Of a stretch of 64,000 nt of DNA, positions 8,579 through 17,365 are shown in pieces; positions within the stretch are counted from its first letter, which is position 1; each line of letters begins with the position of its first letter. Both the position numbers and the translations under genes were made by a program. The notes beneath the pieces were generated by a model, which worked only from the letters and a program-made list of their open reading frames with translations, had not been told where the DNA came from and made no database searches. The stretch comes from Sphingomonas_L flavalba_A (lineage in GTDB: Bacteria; Pseudomonadota; Alphaproteobacteria; Sphingomonadales; Sphingomonadaceae): assembly GCF_047553045.1 (NCBI RefSeq), contig NZ_CP180208.1:558001-622000 (forward strand), given 5' to 3'.

Positions 8579-9235
8579 ATGACACCTGGTGAGGCGTTCC
8601 GATTCATCGACCTGACGGAGCCGTCGGATTTCAAGCGCGGCATCTTCAACGCGATCATCGCGCCGCGCCCGATCGGCTGGATCAGCACGGTCGACGCCAG
8701 CGGCGCGGCGAACCTTGCGCCCTTTTCCTATTTTAACATCTTTTCCAGCCTGCCGCCGATCCTGGGTTTTTCGTGCAACAGCCCGGAGGACCGCGAGGCG
8801 AAAGACACGCTCGCCAATGTCCGCGCAACGCATGAGTTCGTCTATAACATGGCGAGCCTGGACCTGATCGAAGAGGTCAACGCCTCTTCGACGCCATTGC
8901 CGGCGGGGGAGGACGAATTCACTTTTGCCGGCCTGACCAAAGCGCCGAGCGTCCATGTCGCGCCGCCGCGCGTCGCCGCCTCTCCGGTCAGCCTTGAATG
9001 CAAGGTCCTCCAGATCATCCGGTTCGGCGAGGGTGACGGCGAAATTCCCACCCATGTCACCTTCGGCCAGGTCGTCGGCGTGCATGTGCAGGAGCGTTTC
9101 GTCGACGAAGACGGCTATTTCCGCACCGCCGCGGCGCAACCGGTCGCCCGGCTGGGCGGCAACCAGTACGCGGTTTCGGCCGAACCGTTCGAGCTTGTGC
9201 GCCAGTTCCGGCGTGCCGAAGAGAGTTCCTATTGA
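8579..9235 (+). CDS. Flavin reductase-like FMN-binding protein
   Basis: A 218-residue split-barrel flavoprotein of the flavin reductase-like family. The N-terminal block APRPIGWIST followed by NLAPFSYFN is the characteristic FMN-binding region, and the C-terminal LGGNQYAV segment is also typical. Such proteins supply reduced flavin to two-component monooxygenases or act as oxidoreductases themselves. No monooxygenase partner is encoded nearby, so the partner is elsewhere or the protein works alone. It is followed by the MFS gene 37 bp downstream on the same strand. An IclR-type palindrome lies 90 bp upstream. Confidence 0.88.
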   Translation: MTPGEAFRFIDLTEPSDFKRGIFNAIIAPRPIGWISTVDASGAANLAPFSYFNIFSSLPPILGFSCNSPEDREAKDTLANVRATHEFVYNMASLDLIEEVNASSTPLPAGEDEFTFAGLTKAPSVHVAPPRVAASPVSLECKVLQIIRFGEGDGEIPTHVTFGQVVGVHVQERFVDEDGYFRTAAAQPVARLGGNQYAVSAEPFELVRQFRRAEESSY

Positions 9236-9272
9236 AAGCGGGGGCAACCCGCGGGGCGAAGGAGAGCAGAGG

Positions 9273-10568
9273 GTGACGAATATCGGGCCGGCGTCATCCG
9301 CCGATCGGGCTTTGATGACACGCATCCTGTGGCGGATCATGCCGCTTTCGGTCGCGTGCCTTGTCGTATCGGCGATCGACCGCGCCAATATCGGCTTCGC
9401 CAAGCTGGGCATGCTGGGTGACCTGGGCTTCAGCGAGACGGTCTTCGCCTTTGGCGCGTCGTTGTTCTACCTCGGCTATGTCCTGTTCGAGATACCGAGC
9501 GCGATGGCGAATTACCGCTATGGCGCGCGGTTCTGGTTCGCCCGGATCATGATCACGTGGAGCATCACCACGCTGATCCTCGCCTTCGTCCATTCGACCG
9601 TCGCCTTCTATGTCCTGCGTTTCCTGCTCGGCGCGGCGGAAGCGGGGTTGTACCCGGCGCTGGTCTTCTACCTCACGCTGTGGTTCCCGGAGAATGAGCG
9701 GGCGCGGGCGATGGGGCTGCTGACGCTGGGCAGCGCGTTCGGCAACGGGTTCAGCGCGATCCTGTGCGGCAGCCTGCTCGACCTGGACGGGACGTTGAAC
9801 CTGGCCGGCTGGCAGTGGATTTTCATCGTCACCGGCATTCTGCCGCTGATCACCACCGTGCTTGTCCTGCGCTACCTGCCGAGCAAGCCCGCCGACGCGC
9901 GCTTCCTGAGCGACACCGAGAAGGCGCGCGTCGCCGAGTTGCTTGGCCGCACCGCCGGTTCGCCGCATGGCAAGCATGGCTTCGCGTCGCTGCTGCAATG
10001 GCGGGTGATCAGCTATGGCGCGCTGTACGGCATATTCCTCGGCTCGCTTTACGGCATCAATTACTGGATGCCGACGGTGCTGCGCGATTTCGGGGTCAGC
10101 GGCCGGATGAACGGGCTGATGATCGGCCTGCCCTGGGCGCTGGACGCGGTGCTCCTGGTGCTGATCATGCCGCGACTGAAATCGTCGCGGGCGGTGGTAC
10201 GGGCGCTGCTGCTGTTCGCGCTGATCGCCGTCGCCGCGTTCGGCGCGGCGGCATCCGGCGGGGCGTTGTGGCTGAAGGGCCTGGCGCTGCTCGTCGGCAT
10301 TCCGGCGATTTCGCTCGGCATTGCCTGTTTCTGGACGATTCCGGTGCGGCATTTCTCCGGCGCGGCGGCGGCTGCCGCGATCGGTGCGATCAGCACGATC
10401 GGCAATCTGGGCGGCGTCGCGACGCTGAACCTGATGCCGGCGATCGCGCTGCGTTTCGACGCGCCGGCGATGGCGCTCTGGGTGCCGAGCATCGGCATGG
10501 CGGTGATCGCGTTGTGGACGCTGAAGGTGATTGCCGACGAGCGGCGCGGCGCGGCGGCGGTGGCCTGA
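9273..10568 (+). CDS. MFS transporter, anion:cation symporter (ACS) type
   Basis: An inner-membrane major facilitator carrier of 431 residues with about 12 hydrophobic segments. The early motif SAIDRANIGFAKLGM and the following helix pattern are typical of the ACS family (phthalate, tartrate, hexuronate and 4-hydroxyphenylacetate carriers), which import organic anions with protons. The GTG start at 9273 is chosen because AAGGAGAG lies 8 bases upstream; an in-frame ATG at 9315 is the alternative. It sits between the flavin reductase and the CoA-transferase gene, suggesting that it imports the carboxylate the island degrades. Substrate inferred only at class level. Confidence 0.9.
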   Translation: MTNIGPASSADRALMTRILWRIMPLSVACLVVSAIDRANIGFAKLGMLGDLGFSETVFAFGASLFYLGYVLFEIPSAMANYRYGARFWFARIMITWSITTLILAFVHSTVAFYVLRFLLGAAEAGLYPALVFYLTLWFPENERARAMGLLTLGSAFGNGFSAILCGSLLDLDGTLNLAGWQWIFIVTGILPLITTVLVLRYLPSKPADARFLSDTEKARVAELLGRTAGSPHGKHGFASLLQWRVISYGALYGIFLGSLYGINYWMPTVLRDFGVSGRMNGLMIGLPWALDAVLLVLIMPRLKSSRAVVRALLLFALIAVAAFGAAASGGALWLKGLALLVGIPAISLGIACFWTIPVRHFSGAAAAAAIGAISTIGNLGGVATLNLMPAIALRFDAPAMALWVPSIGMAVIALWTLKVIADERRGAAAVA

Positions 10569-10570
10569 CG

Positions 10571-11281
10571 GTGGTCGACAAAATCTATCCCAGCCCGGCC
10601 GCGGCGCTTGACGGGCTGCTGTTCGATGGGATGACGATCATGTCGGGCGGCTTCGGCCTGTCCGGCAACCCGGAAAGCCTGATCCCGGCGATCCGCGATT
10701 CGGGGGTGCGCGGGCTGACCGTCGTGTCCAATAACTGCGGCGCCACCGGCTTTGGCCTCTACCAGTTGCTGGAGGCGGGGCAGATCGCCAAGATGATTTC
10801 GTCCTACATCGGCGCCAACACGCTGTTCGAGAAGCTCTATCTGACCGGCGCGCTGGAGCTGGAGCTGAACCCGCAGGGCACGCTGGCCGAGCGCATCCGC
10901 GCCGGCGGTGCCGGGATTCCGGCATTCTACACCCGCACCGGCGTCGGCACGCTGGTGGCGGAAGGCAAGCCGACAGAGATGTTCGACGGCATCGAATATC
11001 TGCGCGAGACCTGGCTGCGCGCCGACCTGGCGATCGTCAAAGCGTGGCGCGCCGACACCGCCGGCAACCTGATGTTCCGCAAGACCGCGCGCAATTTCAA
11101 CCCGACCGTCGCGACGGCGGGCAAGGTGACGGTGGTCGAGGCGGAGGAGATCGTGCCGGCGGGCAGTTTCGATCCGGACCATGTCCATACACCGGGCATC
11201 TACGTCGACCGGATCGTCGCCTGCACGATCAACGAGAAGCGCGTCGAACACCGCACTGTCAGGCAGCGCGCGCCGGCGTGA
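10571..11281 (+). CDS. 3-oxoacid CoA-transferase subunit A, without subunit B
   Basis: A 236-residue protein matching the A subunit of 3-oxoacid/succinyl-CoA transferases (AtoD/ScoA/PcaI type). The N-terminus KIYPSPAAALDGLLFDGM and the GGFGLSGNPESLI glycine loop are characteristic. It starts with GTG two bases after the MFS stop, so it is translationally linked to the carrier. These enzymes need a B subunit carrying the catalytic glutamate, normally encoded directly downstream. Here only 33 bp separate it from the next gene, a serine hydrolase, so the B subunit is missing from this locus and from the window. It may pair with a B subunit encoded elsewhere. Confidence 0.88.
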   Translation: MVDKIYPSPAAALDGLLFDGMTIMSGGFGLSGNPESLIPAIRDSGVRGLTVVSNNCGATGFGLYQLLEAGQIAKMISSYIGANTLFEKLYLTGALELELNPQGTLAERIRAGGAGIPAFYTRTGVGTLVAEGKPTEMFDGIEYLRETWLRADLAIVKAWRADTAGNLMFRKTARNFNPTVATAGKVTVVEAEEIVPAGSFDPDHVHTPGIYVDRIVACTINEKRVEHRTVRQRAPA

Positions 11282-11314
11282 CACCGGTATGACATTGATG
11301 ATGGGAGAGCGAAT

Positions 11315-12559
11315 ATGAAGACATCCGTTGCATGGCTGGCCGTGTTGCTTGCGGGAACGGCGCCCGTCGCCCCCGCGCTGTCCGCCCCCCAGGCGCCGTC
11401 GGCGGCCGCCGCGCCGGTGGGCGACGAGGACGCGTTGTTCGAGCTGCGCCGCCGGTTCATCGACAATGCGTTCACCGCGCTGACTTTCCAGACGATGAAC
11501 AAGATCTTCCAGAGCCAGACGGTGGCGGCGGGGGACGGCGCAACCCCGCTGCCCCGTGCCGAACACCCGCTGGATTTCACCTATGCGTTCGACGGGCAGA
11601 CGCGGACGACCGACGGCGCGATGGCCCGCACCTTTACCAGCGCGCTGCTGGTGATGAAGGACGGCAAGATCGTCTTCGAACGCTATCGCAACCTGAGCGA
11701 CGAGCAGACACGCTTCCTGTCGATGTCGGCGTCGAAATCGATCACTTCGATCCTGATCGGCATCGCCATCGACCGTGGCGCGATCCGTTCCGTCAACGAC
11801 TTGCTGACCGCCTATGTGCCGGAGCTGAAGGGTTCGGCCTATGACGGTGTGACGATCCGCCAGGCGCTCGACATGAAGACCGGGGTCGACCGTAACGACG
11901 GCGCGCAGCTGAAGCCCGGCACGCCAGACGCCGCCCGGCGCGAGGAGATGCTGGTCCGCAATGCCCGGCCGCTGGTCGATGAGGCGCTGATGGTGGCGCG
12001 CAAGGCACCGCCGGGCGGGGCGTTCGAATATACCACGCTGAACGTGACGGTGCTCGGTTGGGTGCTGGAACGCGCGACCGGCGAGACGATCACCGCCTTT
12101 ACCGAGAAATATCTATGGAAGCCGCTGGGCGCCGAGGCGTCCGCTTACTGGATCACCGACGGGCCGGGCGCGAAGGGGCGGCCGATGAACGGCATGGGTT
12201 TCAACGCGACGCTGCGCGATTATGCGCGGATCGGCCAGATGATGCTCGACGGCGGCCGCGCCAACGGCCGGCAGATCGTGTCCGAACGCTGGGTCGCCGA
12301 ATCGACGGGCGGGCCGCACCCCGCCTTTTCGCCCGGCGGGCAGCGCGGATACCAGTATCTGTGGTGGACCGTCGCGGGCACCCCCGCCTACATGGCCGAT
12401 GGCATGGGCGGCCAGTATATCTATGTCGACCCGACGACCCGGACGGTGATCGTCAAGCTGAGCCATGTGCCGATCGGCAACGGCAAGGCGTTCGCCGAGG
12501 GCATGGCGCTGATGCAGGCGGCGGCCAAATGGCAGCCGGGCGCCGCGGCTGGCGAATAG
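11315..12559 (+). CDS. Exported serine hydrolase, beta-lactamase/esterase family
   Basis: A 414-residue protein of the beta-lactamase-related serine hydrolase family (class C/EstB-like). A signal peptide spans about residues 1-23, ending ALSA. The SxxK nucleophile motif is in SASKSITS (about residue 144), and the YxN region appears as FEYTTLN, where the usual Asn of YxN is not evident. Members include esterases, peptidases and 6-aminohexanoate-dimer hydrolase relatives. Context within a set of esterases and downstream of a carboxylate carrier favours an esterase or amidase role. The ATG is preceded by GGGAGAG. It ends in a strong hairpin shared with the convergent aldolase. Confidence 0.85.
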   Translation: MKTSVAWLAVLLAGTAPVAPALSAPQAPSAAAAPVGDEDALFELRRRFIDNAFTALTFQTMNKIFQSQTVAAGDGATPLPRAEHPLDFTYAFDGQTRTTDGAMARTFTSALLVMKDGKIVFERYRNLSDEQTRFLSMSASKSITSILIGIAIDRGAIRSVNDLLTAYVPELKGSAYDGVTIRQALDMKTGVDRNDGAQLKPGTPDAARREEMLVRNARPLVDEALMVARKAPPGGAFEYTTLNVTVLGWVLERATGETITAFTEKYLWKPLGAEASAYWITDGPGAKGRPMNGMGFNATLRDYARIGQMMLDGGRANGRQIVSERWVAESTGGPHPAFSPGGQRGYQYLWWTVAGTPAYMADGMGGQYIYVDPTTRTVIVKLSHVPIGNGKAFAEGMALMQAAAKWQPGAAAGE

Positions 12560-12567
12560 CGGATGCG

Positions 12568-12591
12568 GGCGGCGCCGGGCGCGGCGCCGCC
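12568..12591. terminator. Bidirectional hairpin terminator
   Basis: Nine-base perfect arms GGCGGCGCC (12568-12576) and GGCGCCGCC (12583-12591) around a 6-base loop, between the convergent serine hydrolase and aldolase genes. There is only a short T-rich tail. Confidence 0.55.
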
Positions 12592-12602
12592 GCCCCTGTT
12601 GT

Positions 12603-13382
12603 TCAGCGAAGGCCCCGCCGCAACGGGGCGAGGGCGTCCGCGCCGCGCCGCATCGCCGCGCGCAGCATCGCGATGTCGGATTGCCAGACGATATAGGTGA
12701 CGCCGCGTTCGGCCAGCGCGCTTGCTTCGTCCGCGCTGCCGGCGACCGCCCCGACATGGCGGCCGGCGGCAGCGGCGGCGGCGATGACGCGATCGACCGC
12801 GGCGCGCACCGACGGGTGATCCTGTTCGCCGGGCACGCCGAGCGACTGGCTGAGGTCGGCGGTGCCGAGGAACAGGATGTCGACCCCCGGTACGGCGCAG
12901 AGTGCGTCGATATCGTCGACCATTTCGCGATTTTCGACGTGGACGCTGACCAGGATGCGCCGGGACTGGGCGAAATAGTCGGTGAGCGGCATCGCGCCGT
13001 AATCCGCCGAGCGGTTGGCGCGCGCCAGGCCGCGTTCGCCGTCCGGAAAGTGGCGGGCAAAGCGGGCGGCTGCTGCGGCTTGGGCCGCGCCGCGCAGCGC
13101 GGGCAACTGCACGCCGGTCGCGCCGCTGTCGAGCGCGTGGAGGATCGCCGGTTCCAGCGCGTCAGGGGTGCGGACGATCGTGCCGATCCCCGCCGCTTCC
13201 GCCGCGCGGATCATGTTTTCGACCTGATCGTCGGTGAAGCAGCCATGTTCGCGGTCGACGATGACGAAATCGAAGCCGCCGAGCGCCGCCAGCTCGACGA
13301 CCGCCGGCGCGGCGATTTTGACGAAGGTGCCGAATACCGGTTCGCCAGCGTCGAGCCGGTCGCGGATTTTCAGATTGACCAT
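12603..13382 (-). CDS. HpcH/HpaI aldolase family protein
   Basis: A class II pyruvate-type aldolase of 259 residues related to 4-hydroxy-2-oxoheptanedioate and 2-dehydro-3-deoxyglucarate aldolases, which split off pyruvate from hydroxy-oxo acids. The signature DREHG is near residue 42, the metal ligands fall in HVENREMVDD and FLGTADLSQSLG, and the sequence runs the full family length. The ATG at 13382 follows GGAAGGA. It is divergent from the cupin gene across a promoter containing an IclR-type site (13499). In this island it would catalyse a late carbon-carbon cleavage, delivering pyruvate and an aldehyde to central metabolism; the exact substrate is unknown. Confidence 0.9.
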   Translation of the reverse strand: MVNLKIRDRLDAGEPVFGTFVKIAAPAVVELAALGGFDFVIVDREHGCFTDDQVENMIRAAEAAGIGTIVRTPDALEPAILHALDSGATGVQLPALRGAAQAAAAARFARHFPDGERGLARANRSADYGAMPLTDYFAQSRRILVSVHVENREMVDDIDALCAVPGVDILFLGTADLSQSLGVPGEQDHPSVRAAVDRVIAAAAAAGRHVGAVAGSADEASALAERGVTYIVWQSDIAMLRAAMRRGADALAPLRRGLR

Positions 13383-13416
13383 CGTTCCTTCCCCATTGTG
13401 CCTGGCATGTGCCGTG

Positions 13417-13456
13417 TTCAGGCAGGCCGGCGATTTCGCCTGAAATGGGCAAACCC
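13417..13456. repeat. Hairpin with partial match to the 1135-1315 element end
   Basis: TTCAGGC (13417-13423) pairs with GCCTGAA (13438-13444) around a 14-base loop. The sequence continues as a variant (GCCTGAAATGGGCAAACCCT at 13438-13457) of the right end of the 1135-1315 element. It looks like a degenerate or solo end of the same repeat family, sitting in the aldolase/cupin divergent region. Confidence 0.45.
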
Positions 13457-13498
13457 TAGAGCCGGTGCCCGGTCCTGCCGAGATCGCGGCCAGGGCCG

Positions 13499-13513
13499 TT
13501 CCGCATCGCGAAA
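13499..13513. promoter_or_regulatory. IclR-type operator candidate
   Basis: TTCCGCATCGCGAAA matches TTCC-N7-GGAA with one mismatch in the right arm. It is 71 bp upstream of the cupin start and about 120 bp from the aldolase start. Confidence 0.45.
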
Positions 13514-13584
13514 CGAATGTGACCGCCGGCGGCGGACGAAAGGAAGGGTGGCTAGACTGGCGGCCAGCTTGGGAGAGAGGACGG

Positions 13585-14400
13585 ATGAGCAGCAGGCGGC
13601 TGGCAAATGGCGCGCAACTGATCGATTTTTCGGACGCGGAGGGCGGCACACGGCGCTATGCGCGCGCCGCGAACTTCAGCGCGGAATGGATCGTGCCGGC
13701 GATGGGCGAGGTTGCCGTCGAGAGCGCGGAGGAAGCGATCGTCGTGTTGCCCGGCGGAGGTGAAATCGCGGCGGCGGGATGGCGGCACCGGGCGGAGGGA
13801 CCGTCGGTCGCGATCGTGCCGCCCGGCCGCTTCGCCGTTGCGGCGGATGCGGCGGCGGCGGTGGTGCTGGCGACCGACCGTCCCGACCTGGACGATGCGG
13901 CGGCGCTGAACGCCGGGGGCGTGGCCGATCCGCGCATCGCGCCGGTCGGCGTGCCGTTCGCGCGGCGAGTGCCGCTGACGGCGCCGCTGGTCCTGCCGAT
14001 CGACGCGATCCCGGTGCCGCCCGACAACGGCCGGCTGCGTTTTGTGCAGAGTGCGACGATCAGCATCAACATCGTCGTTTATGACGGGCCGCGTGGACGG
14101 ACGGCGCTTAGCCCGCACGAGCACGACGCGATCGAGCAGGGGACGCTGGCGATCGCCGGCGACTACGTTCATCATTTGCGCGCGCCCTGGGGGCGCAACG
14201 CCGACGCATGGCTCGAAGACGTGCATCTGGACGCGCCGCCGGGCAGCCTGCTGCTGATTCCGCCCCGGCTGATTCACACCACCGAGGGGGTCGGTGCGGG
14301 CGCGCATGTGATGCTCGACATCTTTGCGCCGCCGCGCCGCGATTTCATTGCCAAGGGGTGGATGGCGAACGCCGCCGACTATGCCGCGCCGCCGGCCTGA
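13585..14400 (+). CDS. Cupin-domain protein
   Basis: A 271-residue protein with a C-terminal cupin barrel. The metal-type motif is visible as SPHEHDAIEQGTLAIAG (about residues 173-189), and the second half-motif is PPRLIHTTEG (about 230-239). The N-terminal half resembles a degenerate second cupin without the metal His residues. Cupins cover isomerases, epimerases, lyases and ring-cleaving dioxygenases, so no reaction can be assigned. The ATG at 13585 follows GGGAGAGAGG. The next gene, an esterase, starts within or just after the stop codon, and the two are probably translated together. Context suggests processing of an intermediate released by the esterases. Confidence 0.75.
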   Translation: MSSRRLANGAQLIDFSDAEGGTRRYARAANFSAEWIVPAMGEVAVESAEEAIVVLPGGGEIAAAGWRHRAEGPSVAIVPPGRFAVAADAAAAVVLATDRPDLDDAAALNAGGVADPRIAPVGVPFARRVPLTAPLVLPIDAIPVPPDNGRLRFVQSATISINIVVYDGPRGRTALSPHEHDAIEQGTLAIAGDYVHHLRAPWGRNADAWLEDVHLDAPPGSLLLIPPRLIHTTEGVGAGAHVMLDIFAPPRRDFIAKGWMANAADYAAPPA

Positions 14401-14411
14401 TGGGGGATCGT

Positions 14412-15404
14412 ATGATGCGACCGACGACCGAACCGCCCGCAGACCCCGATCGCCGGACGCTGATCGGCATCGGCGCGGTGCTGGCGCTGGCCGCGCTGCC
14501 CCGTGCCGCCGGCGCCCAGCCGCCGTCGCGCGCCGATGCCGCCGCCGCCTGGGCCGCCGCGCGGGCAATACCGCTGTGGCCGGCGGGGCCGCCGGGCGGC
14601 GGGTTCGTCGAGCGCCCGGTACCGGCGGGCGGCGCGCCGACCTTCATCCGTAATGTCGCGCGGCCTGAATTGCGCGTGTTCTACCCGGCGCGGGCGAATG
14701 GGAGCAGCCTGCTGGTAATGCCGGGCGGAGCCTATCGCTTCGTGTCGGTCGCCAATGAGGGCGTTGATGTTGCCGCCGCGATGACCGCGCACGGTTATAC
14801 CGTGTTCGTGCTGGTCTACCGCCTGCCCGGCGAGGGCTGGGCCAACCGCAGCGACGTGCCGTTGCAGGACGCGCAGCGGGCGATGCGGGTGATCCGTGAC
14901 CATGCCGCGCGCGGCGGCCTCGACCCCGCTGCGGTCGACGCGGTCGGCTTTTCGGCCGGCGGGCACCTGGCGGCGTCGCTGGCGACCGGGTTCGCCGAGC
15001 CAGTCTATCCGCCGACGGACGCCGTCGACGCACTGGACGCCCGGCCGCGTGGCGTTGGCCTGATCTATCCGGTGATCAGCCATGCGGCCGGCATCGGCCA
15101 TGCGGAATCGTCGCGGATGCTGCTGGGTGATCGCCCGGATGCCGCCCGTGTCGCCCGCCGGTCGCCGGCGCTGCGGGTCGGCGCCGACACGCCGCCCGCC
15201 TTTTTCGTCCACGCCTTAGACGACACGGCGGTACCGGCCGAGAACAGCCTGATCATGATGCGCGCGATGCAGGCGGCCGGCCGGCCGGTGGAGGTGCATC
15301 TGTTCGAGCGCGGCGGCCATGGTTTCGGCACCGGTCCGGCGGGGACGCCGGCGGGGGGATGGCTGGACCTGTTCGCCGCCTGGCTCGCCACGCCGCGCGG
15401 CTGA
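14412..15404 (+). CDS. Alpha/beta hydrolase, BD-FAE/xylan-esterase-like, exported
   Basis: A 330-residue esterase with an N-terminal export signal containing paired arginines (DRRTLIGIGAVL), possibly Tat. The conserved early block MPGGAYRFVSVANEG, nucleophile GFSAGGHLA (about residue 180), catalytic Asp in HALDDTAVP and His in GGHGFGTG form a complete triad. This pattern matches the BD-FAE and acetyl-xylan-esterase-like hydrolases that remove acetyl or feruloyl groups from carbohydrates. The ATG at 14412 is preferred because GGGGGA lies 5 bases upstream; an ATG at 14400 overlapping the cupin stop is the alternative. A second esterase gene follows 14 bp downstream. Confidence 0.87.
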   Translation: MMRPTTEPPADPDRRTLIGIGAVLALAALPRAAGAQPPSRADAAAAWAAARAIPLWPAGPPGGGFVERPVPAGGAPTFIRNVARPELRVFYPARANGSSLLVMPGGAYRFVSVANEGVDVAAAMTAHGYTVFVLVYRLPGEGWANRSDVPLQDAQRAMRVIRDHAARGGLDPAAVDAVGFSAGGHLAASLATGFAEPVYPPTDAVDALDARPRGVGLIYPVISHAAGIGHAESSRMLLGDRPDAARVARRSPALRVGADTPPAFFVHALDDTAVPAENSLIMMRAMQAAGRPVEVHLFERGGHGFGTGPAGTPAGGWLDLFAAWLATPRG

Positions 15405-15418
15405 GCGGGCGGGCGGCG

Positions 15419-16474
15419 ATGGTCAGCGATCCGGGCCGGAGGGCTTTTACCGGGGCGAGCATCGGCGCGGCGCTGGCGGCGCTGTTCGGCGGGCCGGCGT
15501 GGGCGGAGAACGTCGCCGCGCTGGCGCATGTCGACCCCGAATTGCGCGCGGCGGCCGCCGCACTGATCGCCCGGCCGATCGGTCCGTTGTGCGACGCGCG
15601 GCTGGCGGCGCTGCGGGCCGGCGCACGGGCGCGGGCGGAGCCGCCGCGCCCAGATGTGCCGATTGCCGAACGGCGAATACCGGGGGCGCGGGGTGCCCCG
15701 GACGTGACGATCTTCATCGTCAACGCGGCGCCCGGAACGGCGCGGCCGGCGATCCTCCACATGCACGGCGGCGGCTTCGTCCTTGGCGCGGCACGGTCGG
15801 AACTGCGTTATGTGCAGGAGATCGCCCGCGCGATCGACGCCGTTGTCGTCAGCGTCGAATACCGGCTTGCCCCCGAAACCCGGTTTGCTGGCGCTGTCGA
15901 GGACAATTACGCCGCGCTGCGCTGGCTTTACCGCCATGCCGGCGCGATCGGCGCCGACCCGCGCCGGATCGCGGTGATGGGTGAGAGCGCGGGGGGCGGG
16001 CATGCGGCGCTGCTCGCCATCGCCGCGCGCGACCGCGGCGAGGTGCCGCTGGTCCTGCAACTTCTGCTTTATCCGATGCTTGACGACCGCACCGGCAGCA
16101 CCCGTCGCCCGGCGCCGCATATCGGCACGATCCTGTGGGACGGGGCGGCCAATGCCTATGGCTGGCGGTCCTACCTGGGGGTGGAGCCGGGAGGAGCGGA
16201 TGTGCCGGCGGCGGCGGTGCCGGCAAGGCTTGCCGACATGAGCGGGCTTGCCCCGGCATTTATCGCCATCGGCGGCATCGATCTGTTTGTTGACGAAGCG
16301 ATCACCTATGCGCGCCGGCTGAATGCCGCCGGTGTCGCCACCGAATTGCTGGTGCAGCCGGGGGCGTTTCACGCTTTCGACCGGCTTGCCCCCGAAACGC
16401 GGGCGGCGCGGCGGTTCAGCGCCGCGAAGCTGGCGGCGCTGCGCCGTGCCTTTGTTCAGCCGGACCCCGGCTGA
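15419..16474 (+). CDS. Alpha/beta hydrolase, HSL family, Tat-exported
   Basis: A 351-residue hormone-sensitive-lipase-type esterase with a twin-arginine signal near the start (GRRAFTGASIG) and cleavage near AWAE. The oxyanion motif HMHGGGF is at about residues 117-123, the nucleophile GESAGGG near 189-195, the Asp in GGIDLFVDE and the His in AFHAFDRL, a full catalytic triad. It is the last gene of the cupin/esterase run. Its final 19 bp overlap the convergent fructokinase gene. Together with its neighbour it gives this transcript two exported esterases, consistent with stepwise removal of several acyl groups from one substrate. Confidence 0.9.
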   Translation: MVSDPGRRAFTGASIGAALAALFGGPAWAENVAALAHVDPELRAAAAALIARPIGPLCDARLAALRAGARARAEPPRPDVPIAERRIPGARGAPDVTIFIVNAAPGTARPAILHMHGGGFVLGAARSELRYVQEIARAIDAVVVSVEYRLAPETRFAGAVEDNYAALRWLYRHAGAIGADPRRIAVMGESAGGGHAALLAIAARDRGEVPLVLQLLLYPMLDDRTGSTRRPAPHIGTILWDGAANAYGWRSYLGVEPGGADVPAAAVPARLADMSGLAPAFIAIGGIDLFVDEAITYARRLNAAGVATELLVQPGAFHAFDRLAPETRAARRFSAAKLAALRRAFVQPDPG

Positions 16475-17349
16475 AGCGCCGACAGACCGAGAGCGATTGC
16501 GCCGAGCGGCCCGGCGTCGGCGCCGAGCGCCGGTTCGCGGATCAGCAGGGCGGCGCTGACCTCGTCGACATAGGGCAGGTAGCCGCCGAGCAGCGCGACG
16601 GCGCGTTCGCGGACCAGCGGCAGGAGGAAGGGGCGGCCGGTGCCGACCCCGCCGCCGATCAGCAGCCGTTGCGGCGCGAGGGTGACGAACAGCGCCGCCG
16701 CCAGTTCGGCCAGATCGGCGGCGACGGCGGTCCAGACCGGGTGATCCGGGCCGACGGTTGCCGGATCGCAGCCGAAACGGGCGGCCAGTGCCGGGCCGGA
16801 CACCAGCCCCTCTACACAGTCGCCATGAAACGGGCAGGTGCCGGCGAAACCGTCGCCGGGGAGGCGGCGGATGCGCAGGTGTCCGACCTCCGGATGCAGG
16901 GCGCCGTGGAGCGGGCGGCCGCCGATCAGCACCCCGCCGCCGACGCCGGTGCCGACGGTCAGGTAGCACAGGCTGTCGCAGCCGGCGCCGGCGCCCCAAC
17001 GATATTCGGCGAGGGCGGCGCCGTTGACGTCGGTATCGATCGCCGCCGGACAGGCGAGGCCGGCGGTCAGCGCCGCCATCACCGGCGCCCCGGTCCAGCC
17101 CGGCTTCGGCGTCGCCAGCATCGCCCCGAAGCCGGGTGCCGACCGGGCGAGCGCCAGCGGCCCGAATGAGGCGATGCCCAGCGCGTCGAGGGCACCGGCA
17201 CGGTGCCATGCGGCAAGCTGGCGGTGGAGGCGACCGAGCGTTTCGTCCGGCTGTGTCGTCGGCATGGTGACACGCGCGACGACGGCGCCAGCCTGCCAGA
17301 GCAGGGCGATTGCCTTGGTGCCGCCGATCTCTACGCCGGCGATCCGCAT
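16456..17349 (-). CDS. ROK-family fructokinase
   Basis: A sugar kinase of the ROK family, 297 residues, predicted to phosphorylate fructose with ATP in the cytoplasm. The N-terminal phosphate-binding motif EIGGTKAIALL, the catalytic segment DTDVNGAALAE and the glycine loop TVGTGVGGG are clear. The zinc cluster appears as HPEVGHLRIRRLPGD followed by CPFHGDC, a pattern typical of ROK fructokinases rather than glucokinases. It starts 17 bp after the GH68 gene on the same strand, so fructose released by that enzyme would be phosphorylated here. Last gene of the MFS-GH68-kinase operon. Confidence 0.92.
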   Translation of the reverse strand: MRIAGVEIGGTKAIALLWQAGAVVARVTMPTTQPDETLGRLHRQLAAWHRAGALDALGIASFGPLALARSAPGFGAMLATPKPGWTGAPVMAALTAGLACPAAIDTDVNGAALAEYRWGAGAGCDSLCYLTVGTGVGGGVLIGGRPLHGALHPEVGHLRIRRLPGDGFAGTCPFHGDCVEGLVSGPALAARFGCDPATVGPDHPVWTAVAADLAELAAALFVTLAPQRLLIGGGVGTGRPFLLPLVRERAVALLGGYLPYVDEVSAALLIREPALGADAGPLGAIALGLSALQPGSG

Positions 17350-17365
17350 CGTCCCGGTCCCCCGT

